Source: UMGS1519 sp050951095 (GTDB lineage Bacteria > Actinomycetota > Coriobacteriia > Coriobacteriales > Eggerthellaceae). From it: a stretch of 12,561 nucleotides of DNA. Below, one piece after another: positions 6,854-12,561 of the stretch (positions within the stretch are counted from its first letter, which is position 1; each line of letters starts with the position of its first letter). The notes beneath the pieces are model-generated. The model was not told where the DNA came from and made no database searches. It saw only the letters and a list, made by a program, of their open reading frames with translations. A program made the position numbers and the translations under genes. The stretch spans positions 1 through 12,561 of the forward strand of contig JBMNIQ010000004.1 in NCBI GenBank assembly GCA_050951095.1. The letters are read 5' to 3'.

Positions 6854-9800
6854 ATGGGCCGATTCGGCAAGATCATCAAGAAAGCGCTGGAAACGTACGA
6901 AAGCGCAGACAATCAGCAAGGCCAGGGGAATTCCGGCATCCCGGCCATGGACACGCCGGCCGCGGAGGGCATTTCGCCCGATGGGCAGATTGAGGCGCCG
7001 CACGCCGACGACAAGAACAGCGCCTCTGCGGATATGGTGGCCGAGGCGCTGGGCATCTCGACGTTCGAGGCGTCCGTGGTGCTGGCGAAAGCGCGCCGCC
7101 TGGGCATCCGCCCCAGCGAATACGTCCGCGTCGGCTGCTGGAATATGACGGATGACCAACTGAAACGCCTGGGCGCCACGCTGAAGCGGGCGCATGCGAA
7201 CCGCACGTGGGCGAAGGAATACCTGGGGCTTGATACGAAAGTTTCCGAACGCCGCGGCTACGACTACCAGACGCACATGCAGATGACCACGGACAATCTG
7301 CGCAAGAACCGCGAAGCCGCCCGCCGCGACACCGCGCGCGAGGCGCTGGCAGAAGCCCTGGGCAAGACGCCCGAGGAGGTGAAGGGCGCCGTAGCGCAGA
7401 TTGCCGCCGATTCGCGCATGCGCGTGCCGCTGATGCGCTGCTTCAAATACGGCCTGCTGGCCCCCGGCGCCGATGTCACGGCAAAGCTCGCATTCCTGAA
7501 GCGCTTCGACGAGGAGGCCGCCATCATCCGCGAGATGCTGTACCAGGCAGATCGCGGAATCGGCCGTGTCGAAGACTGCCAGGACCGCTTCGATGCCTTG
7601 GTCCGGCTGATTGAACCGCAGCTTTCCTCGCTGCGCATCAAGGAGCTGCAGGAGATGGGGCGCCACGCCCTGCCCGCGCTGGTCGACGACCCGACGCTCG
7701 CCCGCTCCACCGCGGCCGATGTGGAAGCCACCATCGCCTGCCTGCACTTCACGGCGGAGGAATACTTCTCCTTCGACTTCCCGCAGAAGAATGTGGCGAA
7801 ACGCTGGGAATACGTGTCCGGCAACTTGCGCAAACGCTGGCTTTCGCGCCTGAACACGCAGCAGGCCACGGATACGCTGAACAGCAAGGCGCAGGCATAC
7901 GAGGCGCTGAAGAAGTACTACGGGCGCGACGGCCTGTACGTTACCAGCAAGAAGGACCTTGCCGCGTTCAAGCGCTTTTGCTCCGGCAAGCAGCAGATTG
8001 TGAAGAAGAACGAGGCCGAAGCGCTGGGCCGCGGCGTCGAGCTGATTGACCTGAGCCAGGAAGCGTCTCTGGACCAGCTGTTCGACCACCTGCTGGAGGA
8101 GAACCGCTTCTTCTTCGTGGAAGACGTCATTCGCCAGCACCCGGATATGGCGCGTCTGAACGAAAGCTCCGTGAACACCGTGCGCGTGATCGTATACAAG
8201 CACAATGGCGCGAAGCAGATCCACGACACGTTCCTGAAAGTGGGTCGCAGCGGATCGTTCGTAGACAACGGAGGCGCCGGCGGCATCCTTGCAGGCATCG
8301 ACCCCGAAACGGGCACGGTAACCACCAACGGCGTCGATGAGGCGTGCATTCGCTATGCGGAGCACCCGGACAACGGCACGGTGTTCAAGGGATTCCAGCT
8401 GCCGGACTGGAAGCAGGCGCGCACCCTGGCGCTCGAAGCCATCGACAGCGTGGACGGCCTTGCGTACGTGGGCTGGGACCTGGCGTACACGGCGGACGGC
8501 GCCTGGGTCATTGTCGAGGGCAATTCCATGACGCAGTTCGTGGCCCAGCAGATAACCACGCAGACGGGCGTGAAGCGCAAGACGTACGAACGCCTGCAAG
8601 ACGGCATTCGCCACAGCCGCTTTGCGGACTACATTGCCACGAAGCCCGGCGAGCTGCGCGACGTCGTGCGCGCCCGCACGTTCGAGGAAAGTTGGAGCAC
8701 GTACGATCCCGAGGTGCTGAAAGACGACGTCCGCGCGTCACGCACCGCATTGCGCAACGCCAGCCTCAACGGTTCGCTGGCGTTCGAGAACCCCACCACA
8801 TTCCGCAGCATCATTGCATGGCAGAAGCTGTACTTCGACCATCCGCTGGCGCAGGAATGCTGCGACCACCTGAATGCGCGCACGTACATTGCGAACACGC
8901 TGGATGATTCCTGGGTGCGCCCGGTACTGAAATGGTGGACGTCCGAACGCCAGATACAGCCTGACGACCTGCAGGCGGGAACCGTGATGCACGTGGCGTG
9001 GAATGCGCACCTGCATCACACGATCACGGATGCCGACCTGGAGGATTTCGACGCGTTCACGCAGTCGCTTGCCGGCTGGTCGAACATCCGCAGCAAGGAT
9101 TACTTCTATACCCTGGGCTGGGGCAACCGCAATGTGGCGCGCGCGTTCTACACCGTTGCGGCGCCCGATGCGGACGAGACCGCTGTGCTGTGCCTGTGCT
9201 CGAACGGGCAGCCGCGCGCCATCGCCGTGCCGGGGGACGAAAGCGACCCGCTTACCTGGACCTGGTATGCGTGCACGTCCTCCGAGGCGCGCCTGTGGCG
9301 CCGCGGCGATGCGAACGCGTTCGACAACACGGACCTGGTGGAGCATCTGGGACGCATGGCCGGCAAGCTGACCAGGCCGTTCCCCTTCGCCCTGGTGCGT
9401 TTCGGCGTGTCGGCGCAGCATGAGTACGCGGACGGCATTGAGTTGTACCCGGGCGATGCGTTCATCCGCGCCATCCCCCGTCCGCTTGTTCGCCATAACC
9501 TGGTGCCCATCGTGCTGCCGCAGCGCATGAACTCCGAAAACGCGCTGGTGTTCGACGATATCTCGCGGCGCGAGGCCTACGCGCTGGAGCCGCGCTTGAC
9601 GCTGCAGGACAAGCGCCACTATGCGCAGGTGAAGGGCTATCGGCGTTTGGGGTACGTGCCGAACCTGCGGAATCCGCAAACGTATAACGAGAAGCTTATC
9701 TGGCGGTCGCTGTACGGTAAGAACCCGCTGATTCCCACTATCAGCGACAAAGCGGAGGTCAAGGCGTACGTTGCCCAGAAGATAGGCGCGCAATATTGCA

Positions 9801-10462
9801 TTCCCACGTATGCCGTGTACCAGAATGCCAATGACTTCCGTTTAGCGGATCTGCCCGATCGTTTTATTGCGAAGTCGACCATGGGTTGGGGCGGTGATTA
9901 CGCGTTCATCGTGAAGGACAAGCGCATGCAGAGCGAGGACTACATGAAGGCCACGTTCACGCGCTGGCTGCTGCCGTGGAACTGCTACTACTACCACAAC
10001 CTGTGCACCACGCTGGAGAAGGCGCGGCCGCGCATCATTGTGGAGGAACTGCTGGGCACGGGCGACGGCATGATAGAGGACTACAAGATCTACTGCGTGA
10101 ACGGCAAGGCGAAGATGGCGCTGCTGGTTGCCGACCGCAAGACGCATACGCAGTCGCGCACGTTCGTGGACCTGAAAACGTGGACGCCGCTGAATCTGCG
10201 CCGCAAGGGCAAGGATGTGGCGGAATCCGTGGAACGACCTGCGCAGATGGACTTGATGATCCAGCTGGCGGAGAAGCTGGCGGCGGATTTCTCGTTCATT
10301 CGCGTGGACCTGTACGAGGTTGACGGGCGCATCTACTTCGGCGAGCTGACGCCCGATCCCGGCATGTACCTGAAGATCGAGCCGTATTCGTCTGACCTGA
10401 AGTTGGGCGAGATGATCGACCTGTATGCGTGCGAGGATGTGGATTGCTCGCAGCTGCCGTAA
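6854..10462 (+). CDS. Helical repeats, ATP-grasp_ST and tandem TupA-like ATP-grasp protein (1202 aa)
   Basis: It begins 30 nt after the previous gene with AAGGAG 8 nt before the ATG. After a polar low-complexity stretch (about 18-58) come two helical repeats, near residues 60-115 (EALGISTFEASVVLAKARRLG) and 160-220 (EALGKTPEEVKGAVAQIA). Residues about 330-575 are a sugar-transfer-associated ATP-grasp domain: IVKKNEAEALGRG (K384), SVNTVRVIV (439-447), VDNGGAGG, HPDNG, GWDLAY (D542) and IVEGNS (E555, N557). Residues about 620-872 are a degenerate TupA-like module. Residues about 925-1195 are an intact TupA-like domain: NPQTYNEKLIW (940-950), DK965-966, RFIAKST (K1007), IIVEELL (1062-1068), EDYKIYCVNG (D1076, K1078), VDLYEVDG (D1152) and GELTPDPG (E1164). 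TupA is known from Bacillus teichuronopeptide synthesis. It probably ligates amino acids or related groups onto a surface polymer. It is the last gene of the operon. Confidence 0.85.
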   Translation: MGRFGKIIKKALETYESADNQQGQGNSGIPAMDTPAAEGISPDGQIEAPHADDKNSASADMVAEALGISTFEASVVLAKARRLGIRPSEYVRVGCWNMTDDQLKRLGATLKRAHANRTWAKEYLGLDTKVSERRGYDYQTHMQMTTDNLRKNREAARRDTAREALAEALGKTPEEVKGAVAQIAADSRMRVPLMRCFKYGLLAPGADVTAKLAFLKRFDEEAAIIREMLYQADRGIGRVEDCQDRFDALVRLIEPQLSSLRIKELQEMGRHALPALVDDPTLARSTAADVEATIACLHFTAEEYFSFDFPQKNVAKRWEYVSGNLRKRWLSRLNTQQATDTLNSKAQAYEALKKYYGRDGLYVTSKKDLAAFKRFCSGKQQIVKKNEAEALGRGVELIDLSQEASLDQLFDHLLEENRFFFVEDVIRQHPDMARLNESSVNTVRVIVYKHNGAKQIHDTFLKVGRSGSFVDNGGAGGILAGIDPETGTVTTNGVDEACIRYAEHPDNGTVFKGFQLPDWKQARTLALEAIDSVDGLAYVGWDLAYTADGAWVIVEGNSMTQFVAQQITTQTGVKRKTYERLQDGIRHSRFADYIATKPGELRDVVRARTFEESWSTYDPEVLKDDVRASRTALRNASLNGSLAFENPTTFRSIIAWQKLYFDHPLAQECCDHLNARTYIANTLDDSWVRPVLKWWTSERQIQPDDLQAGTVMHVAWNAHLHHTITDADLEDFDAFTQSLAGWSNIRSKDYFYTLGWGNRNVARAFYTVAAPDADETAVLCLCSNGQPRAIAVPGDESDPLTWTWYACTSSEARLWRRGDANAFDNTDLVEHLGRMAGKLTRPFPFALVRFGVSAQHEYADGIELYPGDAFIRAIPRPLVRHNLVPIVLPQRMNSENALVFDDISRREAYALEPRLTLQDKRHYAQVKGYRRLGYVPNLRNPQTYNEKLIWRSLYGKNPLIPTISDKAEVKAYVAQKIGAQYCIPTYAVYQNANDFRLADLPDRFIAKSTMGWGGDYAFIVKDKRMQSEDYMKATFTRWLLPWNCYYYHNLCTTLEKARPRIIVEELLGTGDGMIEDYKIYCVNGKAKMALLVADRKTHTQSRTFVDLKTWTPLNLRRKGKDVAESVERPAQMDLMIQLAEKLAADFSFIRVDLYEVDGRIYFGELTPDPGMYLKIEPYSSDLKLGEMIDLYACEDVDCSQLP
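8711..9469 (+). other. Degenerate TupA-like module inside the 1202-aa protein
   Basis: Residues about 620-872 parallel the C-terminal TupA domain. FENPTTFRSIIAWQKLYFDH (644-663) matches LRNPQTYNEKLIWRSLYGKN, ARTYIANTL matches VKAYVAQKI, LCSNGQPRAIAV matches YCVNGKAKMALL, and FALVRF...DGIELYPGDAF matches FIRVDL...GRIYFGELTPDPG. The ATP-binding Lys of FIAKST has no equivalent (VMHVAWNAH, 711-719), the Asp of VDLY is Arg, and GELTPDP has become IELYPGD. ATP-grasp catalysis is therefore unlikely. Dense Trp and His (HVAWNAHLHH, WTWY) suggest a ligand-binding surface, which is speculation. The alignment was made by eye. Confidence 0.65.
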
Positions 10463-10512
10463 GGGGTTGAAAGCCCAATCGCCATCGGCAATGGAAGAAG
10501 CGGAAAACGCCG

Positions 10513-10545
10513 CATTCAATCCACTCTCCCCACGCGAGGAGCGAT
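10513..10545 (-). repeat. Degenerate trailer-end CRISPR repeat 1
   Basis: CATTCAATCCACTCTCCCCA, then CGCGAGGAGCGAT, aligns without gaps to the array repeat at 23 of 33 positions (counted by eye). It keeps TTCAAxCCAC at one end and GCGA at the other, and the central complementary arms partly survive (CTCC/GGAG). It is one to two unit lengths from the first intact repeat, where an array unit is expected. Its TTCAATCCAC matches the common I-C ending GTGGATTGAA better than the current repeat does. Confidence 0.7.
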
Positions 10546-10582
10546 CTTCGAGCCGAAGCACACAGATAAGGAACCTCTCAGC

Positions 10583-10616
10583 TACAAATCGCACCTCCCT
10601 CACGCGGGAAAAGGAC
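10583..10616 (-). repeat. Degenerate trailer-end CRISPR repeat 2
   Basis: ACAAATCGCACCTCCCTCAC, then GCGGGAAAAGGAC, lies about 70 bp after the first remnant and about 72 bp before the first intact repeat, in phase with the array (units of 66-74 bp). About half the positions match the array repeat, mainly the central CCTCxCGxG block. It is clearly weaker than the first remnant; the phase is the main support. Confidence 0.45.
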
Positions 10617-10654
10617 GAGGTATACCTCGCATTACGCCAATACGTCACTTACTA

Positions 10655-12561
10655 GTTTCAACCCACGCCCCTCATGTGAGGGGCGACCTTGAAGCGAGGA
10701 TTAGCGTATGCGCGCCTGATGTTTCAACCCACGCCCCTCATGTGAGGGGCGACAGTCGCGCAGGATATCGCCTGCCGCGACGATGCCGGTTTCAACCCAC
10801 GCCCCTCATGTGAGGGGCGACTCGGACTCCGCATAAGTGGAGCCGTCAACGGCCATGTTTCAACCCACGCCCCTCATGTGAGGGGCGACAAGCTAAAGCG
10901 CGAGATGCAGACCATCTAGGAGGTTGTTTCAACCCACGCCCCTCATGTGAGGGGCGACAAGCCGCAAAGCCTTATTCTGTGGGTCACTCCGGTTTCAACC
11001 CACGCCCCTCATGTGAGGGGCGACTCGCCGTAGTCCATCGGGACTACCTTCTCCAAGTAGTTTCAACCCACGCCCCTCATGTGAGGGGCGACATGAAGAG
11101 CGCCGCGAGGCCGCCCGCAAGATTCGGTTTCAACCCACGCCCCTCATGTGAGGGGCGACGCCGTCCATGTCGGCGTCCGCCCTCGGGACGAGGTTTCAAC
11201 CCACGCCCCTCATGTGAGGGGCGACCCGCAACTACGCGCACCTCGCCGACCTGAAGAAGTTTCAACCCACGCCCCTCATGTGAGGGGCGACTGGGAGATT
11301 TGCCACAAGCAAAGCTACGAGTTCTAGTTTCAACCCACGCCCCTCATGTGAGGGGCGACACGCGCAGCGCAACGCCGATGAATACGACGAGATGTTTCAA
11401 CCCACGCCCCTCATGTGAGGGGCGACCTTCGTCCTATACCAATCCGTCCGATACGACCACGGTTTCAACCCACGCCCCTCATGTGAGGGGCGACCTTCGT
11501 CCTATACCAATCCGTCCGATACGACCACGGTTTTCAACCCACGCCCCTCATGTGAGGGGCGACCAGTCGCTATGCTGCGGTTCAGGCCATCGTCAACAGT
11601 TTCAACCCACGCCCCTCATGTGAGGGGCGACTTCTCGGCATCATGCTGTCGAACAGGCGCTTAGAGTTTCAACCCACGCCCCTCATGTGAGGGGCGACCA
11701 ATGCTTTCGCCCAATTGGTCGAGCAGCAGAAGTTTCAACCCACGCCCCTCATGTGAGGGGCGACCTATTCTGCGAACAAATTGCACGAAACGACGCGGTT
11801 TCAACCCACGCCCCTCATGTGAGGGGCGACTAGCGAGAAGCAGATGTCTTTATCTGCATTATAAAGTTTCAACCCACGCCCCTCATGTGAGGGGCGACGA
11901 GATCATCGTGTCGTTCCTGGACATGGTGGAGAAGTTTCAACCCACGCCCCTCATGTGAGGGGCGACCCGTTGCATCGGCCTTAGCCTGCGGCTGATAAAG
12001 AAGTTTCAACCCACGCCCCTCATGTGAGGGGGCGACCAGACCAGCACGCGCAGCTGCCGCAAAGCGCCTTGTTTCAACCCACGCCCCTCATGTGAGGGGC
12101 GACGATTGCGCACCGAATACTCTATTGGGCTAAACGGTTTCAACCCACGCCCCTCATGTGAGGGGCGACCGGCGCGCGGGCGTTGCGATGACCAATGTGC
12201 TTGGGTTTCAACCCACGCCCCTCATGTGAGGGGCGACGTTGCGGCGGCCGTCCGCCGTCCGGTTGCTCTTGTGGTTTCAACCCACGCCCCTCATGTGAGG
12301 GGCGACCATATTTATCGTTTGCATATGTTTTACCATTCTCGTTTCAACCCACGCCCCTCATGTGAGGGGCGACGAAAGCGCGCATCAAAGCCGCACAGAC
12401 CGTCGAGGTTTCAACCCACGCCCCTCATGTGAGGGGCGACACAAGCACGTGCAGCTAGGAGTGCCGCATATCATGTTCGACGTTTCAACCCACGCCCCTC
12501 ATGTGAGGGGCGACTAGGAAGGATTAGCATTTATGGCAACCGATAATGTTTCAACCCACGC
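10655..12561 (-). CRISPR. CRISPR array, type I-C-like repeat, 28 complete repeats plus one cut by the window end
   Basis: The 33-nt repeat reads on the plus strand GTTTCAACCCACGCCCCTCA then TGTGAGGGGCGAC. On the minus strand it starts GTCGCCCC, folds an 8-bp stem (CGCCCCTC/GAGGGGCG, loop ACAT) and ends GTGGGTTGAAAC, the I-C style. Repeats start at 10655, 10721, 10789, 10857, 10926, 10992, 11060, 11127, 11193, 11259, 11327, 11394, 11462, 11530, 11599, 11666, 11732, 11798, 11866, 11934, 12003, 12071, 12137, 12205, 12274, 12341, 12408, 12482 and 12548 (14 nt visible). Spacers are 33-36 nt except a 41-nt one at 12441-12481. Copies are identical except one extra T in the repeat at 11530 and one extra G in that at 12003. 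Orientation implies leftward transcription, with leader and newest spacers right of the window. No cas gene is visible; the subtype call rests on the repeat alone. Confidence 0.97.
11394..11529. repeat. Tandem duplication of one repeat-spacer unit
   Basis: The 68-bp units 11394-11461 and 11462-11529 are identical. Both spacers (11427-11461 and 11495-11529) begin CTTCGTCCTATACC and end GATACGACCACG. The repeat after the second copy carries an extra T. Slippage or unequal recombination between repeats explains it better than two independent acquisitions. Confidence 0.95.

Larger units (their letters stand above)
10463..10654. other. Convergent intergenic stretch between the ATP-grasp operon and the CRISPR trailer
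   Basis: It holds no convincing gene. A short open frame crosses it but consists partly of decayed repeat. No inverted repeat with a T-run is visible after the TAA at 10460-10462, so no intrinsic terminator can be called for either the rightward operon or the leftward CRISPR transcript. Two decayed CRISPR repeats fill most of its right two-thirds. Confidence 0.6.

Noticed and set aside
5591..8614. A 1007-codon open frame on the minus strand running across three genes
   Set aside because: It is antisense to strongly supported ATP-grasp motifs, has no recognisable domain, and is rich in Ala, Arg, Val, Leu and Gln as expected for the complement of GC-rich codons. Shorter antisense frames (for example 3813-5000, 8738-9793) are explained the same way.
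10463..10500. Possible terminator hairpin after the operon (GGGGTTGAAAGCCC, GCCATCGGC)
   Set aside because: The pairing is only three to four bases and there is no T-run.
10425..10655. A 76-codon open frame after the last ATP-grasp gene
   Set aside because: It begins inside the 1202-aa gene in another frame and is partly decayed CRISPR repeat.
11160..11192. Possible self-targeting spacer against istA
   Set aside because: The spacer shares TCCATGTCGGCGT (13 nt) with 1392-1404, but the match ends there; it is too short to be a protospacer in GC-rich DNA.
10979..12432. Open frames through the CRISPR array encoding repeated STHAPHVRGD or FNPRPSCEGR
   Set aside because: These are translations of the repeat itself, a classic source of false hypothetical proteins; they have no ribosome site or protein signal.

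Overview
The window is high-GC DNA from what looks like an actinobacterium. The best guess is a Coriobacteriia/Eggerthellales-type gut anaerobe, because multi-domain sugar-transfer-associated ATP-grasp proteins beside type I-C CRISPR arrays are typical there. That is inference from gene content; no rRNA or other marker gene is present.

Layout. (1) 1-1684: one end of an IS21-family insertion sequence on the minus strand. It has the first codons of istB (cut by the window edge), an istA carrying a one-base frameshift, a hairpin leader, and an IS end with three GGAACTG boxes spaced exactly 23 bp apart. (2) 1685-2549: the 3' part of a CDP-glycerol glycerophosphotransferase gene whose 5' part was cut off by the IS. 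(3) 2553-10462: three co-directional, tightly spaced plus-strand genes. These are a 1069-aa nucleotidyltransferase/ATP-grasp fusion, a 354-aa ATP-grasp protein (4-bp ATGA overlap with the previous gene), and a 1202-aa protein with helical repeats, a sugar-transfer-associated ATP-grasp domain and two TupA-like modules. (4) 10463-10654: a short convergent intergenic stretch holding two decayed CRISPR repeats. (5) 10655-12561: a CRISPR array with 28 complete repeats and one cut by the window end. The repeat is type I-C in character. No cas gene is in the window.

How it may work together. The four plus-strand genes read as one operon for building and decorating a cell-surface polymer. A polyol-phosphate polymerase family member (now broken) would supply a teichoic-acid-like chain. 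A nucleotidyltransferase domain would activate a building block. Several ATP-grasp ligases would add amino acids or other amines or acids through ATP-dependent amide or ester bonds, as proposed for TupA-type teichuronopeptide synthesis. The most unusual feature is that both large proteins carry a degenerate ATP-grasp copy directly before an intact copy of the same subfamily. No substrate can be read from the sequence.

The CRISPR repeat orientation puts the leader, newest spacers and probably the cas genes to the right of the window, with crRNA transcribed leftward toward the end of the ATP-grasp operon. The trailer end keeps fossil repeats closer to the usual I-C consensus than the present repeat is. 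The array also contains a tandem spacer duplication, two repeats with one-base insertions and one over-long spacer.
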